From: Clostridiales bacterium
GTDB lineage: Bacteria; Bacillota; Clostridia; Lachnospirales; Lachnospiraceae
DNA length: 60,548 bases
Assembly (NCBI GenBank): GCA_021204045.1
Contig: JAJQAA010000009.1
Coordinates: 1 to 60,548, forward strand
Direction: 5' to 3'
Shown: positions 9,295 through 19,015 of the stretch, piece after piece
Position numbering within the stretch: the first letter of the stretch is position 1
How the letters are laid out: every line of letters starts with the position of its first letter
Made by a program: the position numbers and the translations under genes
Notes under the pieces: generated by a model
Told to the model about the DNA's origin: nothing
Seen by the model: the letters and a program-made list of their open reading frames with translations, nothing else
Database searches by the model: none

Positions 9295-9361
9295 TTTACG
9301 TGCGCGAAAAAAATCCGTATACTGTTAGCATAAGGGTCATCAGCATCATGACTGGTACCAG
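9295..9361 (+). promoter_or_regulatory. Candidate promoter and palindrome before the sugar transporter operon
   Basis: TTTACG at 9295-9300 and TATACT at 9318-9323 are 17 bp apart, a good sigma-A-type match. About 20 bp after the predicted transcript start there is a perfect 10-bp palindrome CTGGTACCAG at 9352-9361, a possible operator. The gene-free stretch 9104-9414 holds only the terminator, this promoter and the palindrome. Confidence 0.5.
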
Positions 9362-9414
9362 CAGGATGATTTGGGCAGAATGATGAATGGAAACGATGCA
9401 GGCAGGAGAAGGAT

Positions 9415-11196
9415 ATGAGAGAAATGGGGAAATGCAGGAAACTCTGGTGTAGACAGGTGTCGGAGCGGCCAGGGACGATGAGGCCAACGACGACACGGAG
9501 GAGAATGATGACATCGGCGGCAATATTGGCGGTAACGGCGCTGTCTGCCGCTTTTCTGGCAGGCTGCGGGGGCAAGGCGGAGACGCCGGCGGCGGTGGCG
9601 GCAGCCGGGGACGGGCCGCTGGGCGCGTACGAGGAAACGCTGGTCTGCGCCGCGGGCAGGAGCACGATCGCGAACCCGAAATTCCCTGAGGGCGACAGCT
9701 ATGAGGACAACGCCTACACGCGCTATGTGAAGGATGTGCTGAACGTGGAGATCCGGGACGAATTTGAGGCGAATGGGGCGGATTATGACCGCCAGGTCTC
9801 TCTGGCCATCGCTTCCGGGGAACTGCCGGATATCATGCAGATCGGTTCGAAGGATCTGCTGGATGAGCTTGTGGAAAATGACCTGGTGGCGGATCTGACC
9901 GAGGCATATGAGGAATACGCCAGCGATTACATAAAGGAGATTTACGATTCGTATGACGGCCGTTGTCTGGGACAGGCCAGCTATGACGGACGGCTCATGG
10001 CGATGCCGGGGACGAACCTGGACGGTGCGCCCTGTGTGACCTACATCCGCAGGGACTGGCTGGATAAGCTGGGTATCCGTATCGACGAAGATGGAGATAA
10101 GTGTATTTCCATCGAGGAGCTGGAGATGGTGGCCGCGGCGTTCCTGGAACAGGATCCGGGCGGAAGCGGCAAGCCGGTGGGTCTGGCTTTCGCGCCCTAC
10201 CTGACGGCGGACGATTACGGCGGCAGCGGCTACACGATGAATGCGGTGGCGTCCGCGTTCGGGGCGTTCCCCAAGGTCTGGCTGGCGGATGAGGACGGGG
10301 AGGTTTATTACAGCTCCACGTCGCCGCAGATGAAGGAAGCGCTGGGGAAGCTGGCGCAGTGGTTTCGGGATGGGATCCTGGATCCGCAGTTTGGCACGCG
10401 GACCTGGGATGATATCACAGCGCTGCTGACGAATGGCCAGCTGGGGATTGTGTTCGGCCCCTGGCACATTCCGGACTGGCTGCTCAACAATGTGCGAGCC
10501 ATGGACGACGAGGCGGATTTCGCGGCTTACGCGATCGCGGACGGGGAAGGACGTGTCAATGTGACCCACAGCAACGCGACGGGCGGTTACATGGTGGTGC
10601 GCAAGGGTTACTCCAACCCGGAGGTGCTGGTAAAGCTGGTCAATCTTTATTTTGACGAGATGGTAAACAGCACAGCGCTGGCCGAAGAGCATCCGGATGT
10701 GTACGACTACATCAACCAGGGCGTGGACGGCACGGCGCGGGTGATTTCCCTGGAGGTCAACGCCTACACCTCGCTGCTGGACGACTATGAGGATATCCGC
10801 GCCTGCGTGGCGGGAGAGATCGCGGAGGATGAGGTACACACCGCGGAATCAAGAAGTATCGTGGAGTCGGTGAAAAAATATGTGGAAAATCCGTCGGAGG
10901 CGGGAGTGACCGACTGGGCCAAAAATGTTTCCCGCATGGAGGGCGTCGCTCTGATTGACCGGATGATGGAGACGGGAAAATTTTGCTGGGAGACCCCGGT
11001 GTTTTACGGCGTCACGGAGACGATGCGCATGAAGAGCGCGAACCTTGGTACGCTCGAGGAAGAGATGTTTGTCGCGATAGTCACGGGTTCGAAAGACATC
11101 GGCGCGTTTGACGAGTTCGTGGCGACCTGGGAGGCGCAGGGCGGAAGCCAGATCCGCACTGAAGTACAGGAAGCGGTCTTCGGGGAGGAGGAATAG
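9415..11196 (+). CDS. CUT1 ABC transporter, LplA-like sugar-binding lipoprotein
   Basis: An extracytoplasmic solute-binding protein (family 1) of 593 residues that captures oligosaccharides for the two permeases downstream. A hydrophobic signal segment ends in lipobox LAGC near residue 45, so it is a membrane-anchored lipoprotein. Residues 224-235 (DEDGDKCISIEE) match an EF-hand calcium loop with D, D, D, I and E at the canonical positions, a feature known in this SBP subgroup. AGGAGAAGG just before ATG 9415 supports this start, but it gives an unusually long n-region; ATG 9478 or 9505 would give a more typical signal peptide. Position suggests isomaltooligosaccharide or dextran fragments as ligand (inference). 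Confidence 0.9.
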   Translation: MREMGKCRKLWCRQVSERPGTMRPTTTRRRMMTSAAILAVTALSAAFLAGCGGKAETPAAVAAAGDGPLGAYEETLVCAAGRSTIANPKFPEGDSYEDNAYTRYVKDVLNVEIRDEFEANGADYDRQVSLAIASGELPDIMQIGSKDLLDELVENDLVADLTEAYEEYASDYIKEIYDSYDGRCLGQASYDGRLMAMPGTNLDGAPCVTYIRRDWLDKLGIRIDEDGDKCISIEELEMVAAAFLEQDPGGSGKPVGLAFAPYLTADDYGGSGYTMNAVASAFGAFPKVWLADEDGEVYYSSTSPQMKEALGKLAQWFRDGILDPQFGTRTWDDITALLTNGQLGIVFGPWHIPDWLLNNVRAMDDEADFAAYAIADGEGRVNVTHSNATGGYMVVRKGYSNPEVLVKLVNLYFDEMVNSTALAEEHPDVYDYINQGVDGTARVISLEVNAYTSLLDDYEDIRACVAGEIAEDEVHTAESRSIVESVKKYVENPSEAGVTDWAKNVSRMEGVALIDRMMETGKFCWETPVFYGVTETMRMKSANLGTLEEEMFVAIVTGSKDIGAFDEFVATWEAQGGSQIRTEVQEAVFGEEE

Positions 11197-11200
11197 GGCG

Positions 11201-12130
11201 ATGGGCAAGAAAGTCGCGAAAATGGGCGGCGCCGCGCGGGCGCGCGGCGTCAGCTCACAGCGGATGTATCATGTGATGATGCTGCCCGGAATGCTGTTTG
11301 TGCTGATATTCTGCTACATCCCCATGTTTGGCGTTGTCATGGCGTTCCAGGATTATGTGCCGGCAAAAGGCATTCTCGGATCAAAATTTGTGGGTCTGAA
11401 AAACTTTTCCTATATGTTTTCCCTGCCGGACGTGAGCCGGATTTTTGTGAACACGCTGGTGATCGCGATCGGAAAGATCATCCTGGGGACGCTCATGGCG
11501 ATCGTGTTCGCGATCCTGCTCAATGAGATCCGCTGTAAATTATTTAAGAAAACCGTGCAGACGATCGTCTATCTGCCGCACTTCCTCTCCTGGGTGGTGC
11601 TGGCCGCGGTCGTGGTCAATATGGTGAACCTGGACGGGCCGCTGAACCAGCTGCTGGAGCTGGTCGGGCTGGGAAAGATCAATTTTCTCGGCAGCAACGT
11701 CTGGTTCCGCCCGATGATCATCGCCACGGACGTCTGGAAAGAATTTGGTTACAATTCCATCGTCTATCTCGCGGCGATCACGGCGATCGACCCGGGGCTG
11801 CACGAGGCGGCCGCGATGGACGGAGCTACCTGGTGGAAACGGGTGTGGCACGTCACGCTGCCGGGCATGCTGCCGATCATCCTGCTGATGGCGGCGATGA
11901 ACCTGACCAGTATTCTGAGCGCCGGATTTGACCAGATTTATAATCTGTACTCGCCGATGGTCTATCAGACGGGCGACGTGCTGGATACGTATGTGTACCG
12001 TATGGGTCTGATCAGCCGGCAGTACAGCTTTTCCACGGCAGTTGGGCTGCTGCGCTCGGTTGTGGGCATGATCCTGATGCTGACGGCGAATGGGCTGGCC
12101 GGGCGTTTCACGGACCGGAAAATATTCTAG
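11201..12130 (+). CDS. CUT1 ABC transporter permease, LplB/YteP-like
   Basis: An inner-membrane permease of 309 residues with six predicted membrane spans. The ABC-permease EAA loop is visible (HEAAAMDGATWWKRVWHVTL) and contacts the ATPase. The ATG at 11201 is used because GGAGGAG at 11184-11190, inside the end of the binding-protein gene, is correctly spaced; the frame is open further upstream but overlaps that gene. The gap to the upstream gene is only 4 bases, so the two are cotranscribed. No ATPase gene accompanies it; CUT1 systems in Firmicutes commonly use a shared MsmX-type ATPase encoded elsewhere. Confidence 0.93.
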   Translation: MGKKVAKMGGAARARGVSSQRMYHVMMLPGMLFVLIFCYIPMFGVVMAFQDYVPAKGILGSKFVGLKNFSYMFSLPDVSRIFVNTLVIAIGKIILGTLMAIVFAILLNEIRCKLFKKTVQTIVYLPHFLSWVVLAAVVVNMVNLDGPLNQLLELVGLGKINFLGSNVWFRPMIIATDVWKEFGYNSIVYLAAITAIDPGLHEAAAMDGATWWKRVWHVTLPGMLPIILLMAAMNLTSILSAGFDQIYNLYSPMVYQTGDVLDTYVYRMGLISRQYSFSTAVGLLRSVVGMILMLTANGLAGRFTDRKIF

Positions 12131-12145
12131 GGGGGAGGGGATTGT

Positions 12146-13039
12146 ATGGTTACCAGAAAAGGAATCCGAGCCAACCTGGGGCTGGCGGTGATCTACCTGA
12201 TTGTGTTTGCGCTGGGGCTGGTCTGTCTGCTTCCGCTGCTCAATATCCTTGCGCTCTCATTCAGCAGCAGCGAGGCGGCTGCGGCGAACCTGGTGGGCTT
12301 TGTGCCGGTGAAATTTACCACGGCGGCGTACCAGAAAATCCTTGAGGACCGGCAGTTCTGGCGTTCGTTTGGCATCTCCGTGCTGCGGGTGGTGCTGCAG
12401 CTGGTTCTGAATCTGATCCTGATCGTCCTGATGGCCTATCCGCTGTCAAAGTCGAAGCGGGAATTCCGTGGTCGGAATATTTATATGAATCTTCTGATCT
12501 TTGCGATGCTGTTTTCCGGAGGGATGATTCCTACCTACCTGGTGGTGAAAAACCTCCATCTGATCAATACCATCTGGGCGCTGGTGCTGCCAGGCGCGGT
12601 GCCGATTTTCAGCGTGATCATGGTGATGAATTTCTTTATGGGAATTCCCAAATCGCTGGAAGAGGCGGCGGTGATCGACGGTGCGACGCCCATCCAGGTG
12701 CTGACGCGGGTCTACATTCCCTGTTCCAAACCGGTGATCGCGACGATCACGCTGTTTTCCATCGTCGGGAGCTGGAATGACTTCTTCGGCGGCCTGATTT
12801 ATATGACAAAGGTCGCCAATTACCCGCTGCAAACCTATATCCAGTCGCTCAGCGTGAGCCTGGAGGACATCCTCAATTCGGGAGGAAGCCTGAGCAGCCT
12901 GGTGAACGCGATGGAGGTTTCCAGCCAGAATCTGAACGCGGCGAAGATCGTGGTTTCGGTCGTACCGCTGCTGCTGATTTACCCCATATTGCAGAAATAT
13001 CTGATCACCGGTATCGTGGTGGGAAGCGTGAAGGAATAA
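12146..13039 (+). CDS. CUT1 ABC transporter permease, LplC/YtcP-like
   Basis: The second permease subunit of the sugar importer, 297 residues with about six membrane spans. The EAA loop reads LEEAAVIDGATPIQVLTRVY. The protein ends in the GSVKE-type tail usual for this family. GGGGGAGGGG at 12131-12140 is the ribosome site, 15 bases after the previous stop. It forms a heterodimeric channel with the preceding permease and receives substrate from the lipoprotein encoded at 9415-11196. Confidence 0.93.
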   Translation: MVTRKGIRANLGLAVIYLIVFALGLVCLLPLLNILALSFSSSEAAAANLVGFVPVKFTTAAYQKILEDRQFWRSFGISVLRVVLQLVLNLILIVLMAYPLSKSKREFRGRNIYMNLLIFAMLFSGGMIPTYLVVKNLHLINTIWALVLPGAVPIFSVIMVMNFFMGIPKSLEEAAVIDGATPIQVLTRVYIPCSKPVIATITLFSIVGSWNDFFGGLIYMTKVANYPLQTYIQSLSVSLEDILNSGGSLSSLVNAMEVSSQNLNAAKIVVSVVPLLLIYPILQKYLITGIVVGSVKE

Positions 13040-13107
13040 ACAGGATGTCTGTGAATGAATGGAATACCGGCATTGTGTCAAAATCAGGGAATAAGGGGAG
13101 GTTACAC

Positions 13108-14628
13108 ATGAAAAAATGAAGCTTTGGTCCGCGGGTCGCAGTCGCGGCGCTGGTCTGCCTGTATCTGGCCGGGATGAACGTCTGGGCCGCGGGCAGCTGG
13201 ACGGAGAATGAGGACGGGAAGTTTTATTATACGGACGAGGCGGGAAACATCCGCCTGGGCGGATGGTTTTACGAGGAGAATGAGAAAGCGTGGTATTATC
13301 TTGATGAGAAGGGATACCGGATACAGGGGAAAAAGAGCATTGCGGGAGAAACCTACTTTTTCGGGGAAGACGGGCGGATGCTGACCGGCTGGGTGGAGTG
13401 CGAGCGGGATGAGGCCGCGGAAAGCTATGATAGTGGCATCGCAAACGACGATCTCTACTATTGCGGCGAGGATGGCCGGATGGTGGTCGGCTGGGTGTGG
13501 GCCTACGACCCGGAGGAAGCGGTTTACCGGCAGGACGAGATGTTTACGGAGATTCAGGACGACGACTTCGGCATGGATCATTATTATTTCAAGCAAAACG
13601 GGAAAATCTGCCGCAATGAGCGCAAGACGATCGACGGAAAGCGTTATATTTTCAAGGAAGACGGCACCTGCATGACCGGCTGGATCTATGATTACGGCGA
13701 GGGCAGCAGCGACCGTTTCCTGCATGTGGATACGGACAGCTCGGATTCGGACAAGAGCCTGTGCAGCGAAAATCCGCAGAATCTGATGTTCGCGGACGGG
13801 GATGGCGCACAGATCGTGAACGGCTGGATTGACGCGATTCCGCCGTGGGACGGGGAGGATGACGATGGCCGTAGCTTTTACGCGGATTCGTCCGGCTATG
13901 TGGTGACCGGCGACGGCGCGCGCGGGGACGGCACGAAGGTGGCCGCGCGCAGGACGCTGCAGACGATCGCGGACACGGGGACCTACACGCTGGAGGACTG
14001 GTCTTCCCATGTGAACATTACCCGGATTGACGGAAAATACTACTGCATGGAGGATTCCGGGACGCGGCTGGACGGCATTTTGCTGCTGACCGGCGGCGGG
14101 GACGATAAGGAATTCGCGGACGGCGTGTACGGTTTCGTGGACAACGCGGCGATGGCGACGGGCAATACCCCGGTCATCTATGAGGACGATGACGACGAGA
14201 GGGACGGCTACAGCTATTATTATTATTTCGCGGAAAAGAGCGACGACGAGTACAGTAAGGGTCAGGGAATCAGCGGTGTGGAGGACGGACGTCTGTACTA
14301 CTGCGGGCTGGCCGTGGCATCGCAGACGGACACCCTGGAAGTCGTCTATGTACCTGTGCTCGAAGAGAAGGATGACCAGGGACGCGGGACGGGATTTTTT
14401 CTCGTGGATGAGACCGGAAAGGTACAGAAAGGCTCGTACGAGGGCGCGCGCTATAAATCGAGCAACGGTAACATTTACCGCGTGACGAAGGAAGACGACG
14501 AGAACGATGATTACGGCTATATCATCGAATACTATGACGGGGAAAAGGACGATGATGACAGCAGGGTGTGGAAGAGCCTGACAGAAGCGGACTACGATTA
14601 CATCTGTTGGGACGCGCTTGAGGAATAA
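13108..14628 (+). pseudogene. Secreted glucan/cell-wall-binding repeat protein with TGA at codon 4
   Basis: Reading from ATG 13108, which has an excellent ribosome site (GGGGAGG, 13095-13101), the frame is M-K-K-stop(TGA 13117-13119) and then continues open for about 500 codons. The residues right after the stop complete a normal signal peptide, RVAVAALVCLYLAGMNVWA then AG. The mature part has many aromatic-rich repeats such as YYTDEAGNIRLGGW and YFFGEDGRMLTGW. These are of the CW_binding/glucan-binding type found in choline-binding proteins and in the glucan-binding domains of glucansucrases. The C-terminal half is very acidic. No other stop occurs. The first later ATG (13174) lacks a ribosome site and a signal peptide. 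A role in holding glucan at the cell surface fits the GH66 neighbour; that role is inferred. Confidence 0.75.
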
Positions 14629-14644
14629 CAGGGGGAGCGGGGAA

Positions 14645-17600
14645 ATGATGAGAAGATGGATTGCCAGGATACTGATCGTTGCGATGCTGGCCGCGGCTCT
14701 GCCGATGGAGACCTTTGCGGCGGTGGCGGAAGGCGTCGGCGGGGCAGTAGAGACGCTGCTGGAGACGGTGCCGCTCTCCGAAAGCGCTTACGCGCTCGCG
14801 TCGGGCAGCGACGGTGAGGAAAACTACGAAAACGCGAGCGGCAGCAACGCGTCGAAAACCGGCGCGTCGAAAAACAGCTCGGGCGACGGGAATGAGAACG
14901 GCGGGACGAAAAATGTGACGGCCTATGTCGTCGCGAGCGGCAGCAACATGTACGGCACGGCGACGTCCGCGAACGCGACGAGCGTCGCGACGGCCAGCAA
15001 TGTGGCGATGCTGTCGATGGTACGCTCGACGGTGGATATGAGCGAGTATCAGCTGGAGGCGGAGGATAGCACTTATGCTTCTTACAATAATACAAAGGCA
15101 AACAGCGATGGGGATCGGATGGAGCTGCAGCAGTACGGTTCCGTTACCTTTGATCTCTCAGCGGTGAATGGGTTTACGGCAGGCGATTTCCTGCTGCTTG
15201 CGAGTATGAACGGAACCTCTACAAAAATAGAGGTGAAGATAAACGACACCAGTATGGGAAGCTTTTCGAAAGAGAGTCTTGACTGGAGCTCCGGTGATTG
15301 CAGAGAATTTTATTATCATGGGATCCTCACTCTGGAGGCGACAGATACCCTGACGATTGCAGAAGCGGCAAATAACTACGCTCATCTGGATTATGTCAGA
15401 CTGGTGCGTGTTGACGACGAGACCATATACTGGATCGAGGCAGAGGATACCTCCGTAGCGACATTGGAGAACGGGGCGAATATACACAGTGATGGCGATC
15501 GCGTGGAACTGAACAGCGGAAACAGCGTCACGTTTAATCTGTCAAATGTATCGGATTTTGTTTCCGGAACGTATGCTCTTTATGCCGGGTTGAACGGAGC
15601 AAGAGAATATTTTGGTCTGTCCGTTGATGGAACATCAATCGGAACGATCACAGGGCCAGCCGAGGGCAAATGGGATACCGGTACCTGCCGTGACTGCACC
15701 TACACCGGCGATGACCTGCAGCTTAGCACGAGCAGCACGATTACTCTGGCAGATATAAATGGAAGCTGGGGCCATGTGGACTACATCCGTCTGGTGCGCA
15801 CCGGGGATCTCAAGCCCATGTTTGATGAGACCGACCCGGATACGGGCATACGGGTTGTCGCGGAGCAGGGCGTCCTCCCGGAAGGTACGTCGATCGTGGT
15901 TAAGAGCGTGGAAAGCTCCGACCAGAAGACGCTGCGGGAAGTCTTTGCAGAATACGATCAGAAAGCGTATTTTTACCGTTTTTATCTGGCAAACAGCACA
16001 GGAAGCGAAATTGATCTGAGCGAACTGGACGGAGAGGTCATCGCTTACTTCCCGATCCCGGACGGATATTCGTCAGATAGCGCCGTCTATTACGTGGAGG
16101 ACGCGGACGATACTCCGACCGTGGTCACCGGATATGAGGAGAGCAACAATTGCCTGAAAATCCAGCTGGACGCGTATGGCATTTACATGATCGTGGACGC
16201 GAACAGCTGGCAGCTGGAGGGCGAGGAGCATTATACCGGCGGTACGGCAAACGGCGGCACGGCTGCCGATCTGCAGCCGTCGGAATCGATCGATTTTACG
16301 ATTCCGGTCAGCAGCGGCTTTGCGTCGGGCGTTTACAATCTTTATGTCTGTGTATGCGGTTACCAGAGCTATAGCGTGTCGCTGGATGGCGAGGAGATCG
16401 CGGCGATCGACCGGGGAGACGGGACGGACTGGGGTGATTTTGAACTCTGCCTGCTTCCGGCAGCGCTGACGCTGCGTGCCAGCGACGTGATCACACTCAC
16501 GGCGAGCGATCATTACGGCTGGGTCGATTACATCCTTCTGGTCCCCTGTGAGGACTATGAGGAGGAATTTGATGAGGCGGGGGTCACGGTACTGGCGGAT
16601 GCGGGTGTCATTCCGACCGGAAGCGAGCTGACCGTTGAACTTGCGGATGAGACGACGATGGAGTGGGTTAAGGAACTGTTCGGGGTTACCGAAGCGAATG
16701 AGCTTCCGATGAGCTTCTGGAACATATCGCTGACCTCGGACGGCGTGGAGATCGATCCGGCGGGAACGGTCACGATTCGCCTGAAGGTTCCCGCGGGTTT
16801 TGAAACGGATGGGCTTGTGCTTTATCAGATCTCGTCGTCCGGCAGGAGATCGGTGATCTCGTACACGCTTTATTCCGCGAACGCGAGAAGGTCGTCTGCC
16901 TATTCGCTTCGGAGCAGATCGGTTTCGGCCAGCAGCTTGGGTGGTGAGTATTATGTAGAATTTGAAACCGAAACGCTGGGACTGTTTGGTCTGGTCTCAG
17001 GGATAGATGGCTATTATTATTACGGCTCTGATTATTACGCGAAGCTGACCGGCAGCGAGAACCAGTACGCGGATCTGCAGCCGCGGGAAGAAATGGAATT
17101 TTGTGTCGGCGACGCGTTTGGCTTCGCGGACGGCAATTATATCCTCACGTTGCGCTCGAGCGGCACGCGCACGAAGCTGATGGTGAAGGTCAATGGCGTC
17201 GTGGTCGGGATGCTGAGTCGGGAGAACACGGACTGGGAGGACATGAACGACGCGGTGCTGGATCTGGTGCTTTCGCTGACGCCGGAGGATGTGATCACGA
17301 TCTATGCGCCGGGTACGGAGGATCTCGGGCCTTACGGCTGGGTGGATTATGTGAAACTGACGGCGACCGATCAGGCGGCGGATACAGCCGCGGCGGTCAG
17401 GACGAAGATTACTTTGCAGGCGGAGGATTACTGGCCGGATGAGCTGGAGGAGGACGGCCAGGTGGCCAACCTGAACAACCCGGCGAAGATGCTGGAAATC
17501 CCGATTCTTGCGTCCTGCGGTTTCCCGGAGGAGGAGACGGAATATCTCTTTACAATGTACACGACAGGAACCATGCGTTCCTATGAGGTGTACGTCAACG

Positions 17601-17650
17601 GCGAGCTGGCGCTGACCGGCGATCTGGACGGTTCCGGCTATGAGATGTAG
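14645..17650 (+). CDS. Giant secreted CBM-repeat protein, N-terminal part up to in-frame TAG
   Basis: 1001 residues. ATG 14645 follows GGGGGAG at 14631-14637. A signal peptide spans about residues 1-30 (RRWIARILIVAMLAAALP). A low-complexity Ser/Asn/Gly stretch with ASGSN motifs reaches about residue 130. Then come beta-sandwich carbohydrate-binding-like modules ending in the W-x-D-Y-x-x-L signature: module 1 at 134-253, module 2 at 261-385, module 3 at 519-634, module 4 at 789-907 and the first part of module 5 from 921. Two different spacer domains (392-517 and 639-787; RVVAEQGVLPEG and TVLADAGVIPTG) lie between. The modules resemble CBM6/35-type folds, which occur in GH66 enzymes. Translation stops at TAG 17648-17650 in the middle of module 5, although the frame goes on. 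No sortase motif or membrane anchor is visible. Confidence 0.75.
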   Translation: MMRRWIARILIVAMLAAALPMETFAAVAEGVGGAVETLLETVPLSESAYALASGSDGEENYENASGSNASKTGASKNSSGDGNENGGTKNVTAYVVASGSNMYGTATSANATSVATASNVAMLSMVRSTVDMSEYQLEAEDSTYASYNNTKANSDGDRMELQQYGSVTFDLSAVNGFTAGDFLLLASMNGTSTKIEVKINDTSMGSFSKESLDWSSGDCREFYYHGILTLEATDTLTIAEAANNYAHLDYVRLVRVDDETIYWIEAEDTSVATLENGANIHSDGDRVELNSGNSVTFNLSNVSDFVSGTYALYAGLNGAREYFGLSVDGTSIGTITGPAEGKWDTGTCRDCTYTGDDLQLSTSSTITLADINGSWGHVDYIRLVRTGDLKPMFDETDPDTGIRVVAEQGVLPEGTSIVVKSVESSDQKTLREVFAEYDQKAYFYRFYLANSTGSEIDLSELDGEVIAYFPIPDGYSSDSAVYYVEDADDTPTVVTGYEESNNCLKIQLDAYGIYMIVDANSWQLEGEEHYTGGTANGGTAADLQPSESIDFTIPVSSGFASGVYNLYVCVCGYQSYSVSLDGEEIAAIDRGDGTDWGDFELCLLPAALTLRASDVITLTASDHYGWVDYILLVPCEDYEEEFDEAGVTVLADAGVIPTGSELTVELADETTMEWVKELFGVTEANELPMSFWNISLTSDGVEIDPAGTVTIRLKVPAGFETDGLVLYQISSSGRRSVISYTLYSANARRSSAYSLRSRSVSASSLGGEYYVEFETETLGLFGLVSGIDGYYYYGSDYYAKLTGSENQYADLQPREEMEFCVGDAFGFADGNYILTLRSSGTRTKLMVKVNGVVVGMLSRENTDWEDMNDAVLDLVLSLTPEDVITIYAPGTEDLGPYGWVDYVKLTATDQAADTAAAVRTKITLQAEDYWPDELEEDGQVANLNNPAKMLEIPILASCGFPEEETEYLFTMYTTGTMRSYEVYVNGELALTGDLDGSGYEM

Positions 17651-19003
17651 TATATGGTCAAGGTGGTGGGGAGCGAGACGCTCGCGCTGAAGGCGGGCGA
17701 TATCCTGGAAATCGCTTTTCCGGAGCAGGACAGCGACAATTACGGAAACTGGGTCGATTATATTATCCTCAACAGTCGCCGCAAGGCTTCCGACGGCAGC
17801 CTGGAGAAACGGACCGGCGGCCGCGCGCTGACAGAAACCATCTATGTAAACAGCGCGGAGCCTACGCTCTCGGTGGAAAATGGGGCGCTGATCTACCAGG
17901 CGGAAGCTTACTACAAGGCGCAGAATGACAATCCGGCGGCAGACCTGCAGCCGGGCGAGCAGATTCCGATCCCGGTCTCGGAGCACTGGAAATTCGTGGA
18001 CGGAAGCTACCGCCTGACGATCCGCTCGTGCGGAAACCGCGAACTGTTCAACATTAAGGTAAACGGAGTGAAGGTTGCCAGCGTCAGCCGCAAGGAGAGC
18101 AATTACGGCATGGATCAGATGAGCGACGACGGCGGCGCAATACTTGATCTGAAAGCGGGCGATATCCTGATTGTGGAAGGACAGACCGGAGGAAAATACG
18201 GCTGGGTGGACTATGTGAGTCTGACGCCGGTGACGCGTTCCGAGCCTTCTGAGAGCGGGAAACGATACTCCTGGGAAGCAGAAAATTATTATCCGAAGCA
18301 GACGGACACCCCGACGGCGGATCTGCAGCCGGGCGAGACGATCGATATTCCGCTGGGAGATAACGAGGAATTTGTGGACGGGACGTATTATATTCAGGCA
18401 AGCAGCAACGGAAACCGCACGATGCTCAGTGTGAAAGTAAACGGCGCGCTCGTCGGATCAATCACCCGCAATGAGACCAATTTCACGATGGACGGCATGA
18501 CCCTGGATGTGCTGCAGCGGCCGGTGGCGCTGACCAGGCAGGATGTGATCAGCCTCTGCGCGCCGGGCACGGAGGAAGGTCCCTGGGGCTGGGTGGACCA
18601 GCTGGTGCTGGTACCGGCGGATGAGGCAAATCCGACGCCAAAGGAAGAGTACCGTTATCCGGCGGCGGCCTACGGGACCGCGAGCACTTTCCTGGCGGCC
18701 GCGGATCTGCAGCCGGAGGAATCGCTGGTGATCCCGCTCAGTGACCAGGCGGAGTTTATCGAGGGTGATTACCGCGTGTTTGTGATTTCCAACGGCACGC
18801 GCGAGGAGTTCGCGATCAGCTTGAACGGCGGCTATGTGGGCGCGATCCGCAGGAGCGCGTCGGACTATGGGGACAACGGAATGTCCGCGGATCAGCTTCC
18901 GGATATTCTTCATCTGACGCCGGCCGATGTCCTCACGGTCACCGGCCAGGCCGGAGATCACTATGGCTGGGTAAGCGCGCTGCTGCTGGAACGTGTGGAA
19001 TAA
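17651..19003 (+). pseudogene. C-terminal part of the giant CBM-repeat protein after the TAG
   Basis: The same reading frame as the preceding entry, directly after the TAG, open for 450 codons to TAA at 19001-19003. It begins in the second half of CBM-like module 5 (KAGDILEIAF, then GNWVDYIIL) and contains complete modules 6, 7 and 8, each with the internal ADLQP motif and a GWV-D signature at the end. Module 5 makes sense only if both parts are joined. The ATG at 17654 has no ribosome-binding site, so independent translation is unlikely. With the stop read through or corrected (CAG to TAG is one transition) the whole protein would be 1452 residues with eight modules. The GH66 gene starts 13 bases later. 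Confidence 0.7.
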
Positions 19004-19015
19004 AGGAGGCGGAAA

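Noticed and set aside
13108-19003. Alternative genetic code to explain TGA and TAG
   Set aside because: Many genes in the window end normally with TGA (for example ftsY) and TAG (for example smc and the first CUT1 permease), so both act as stops.
17654-19003. Independent gene starting at ATG 17654
   Set aside because: There is no ribosome site, no signal peptide, and it starts in the middle of a CBM module continuous with the upstream frame.
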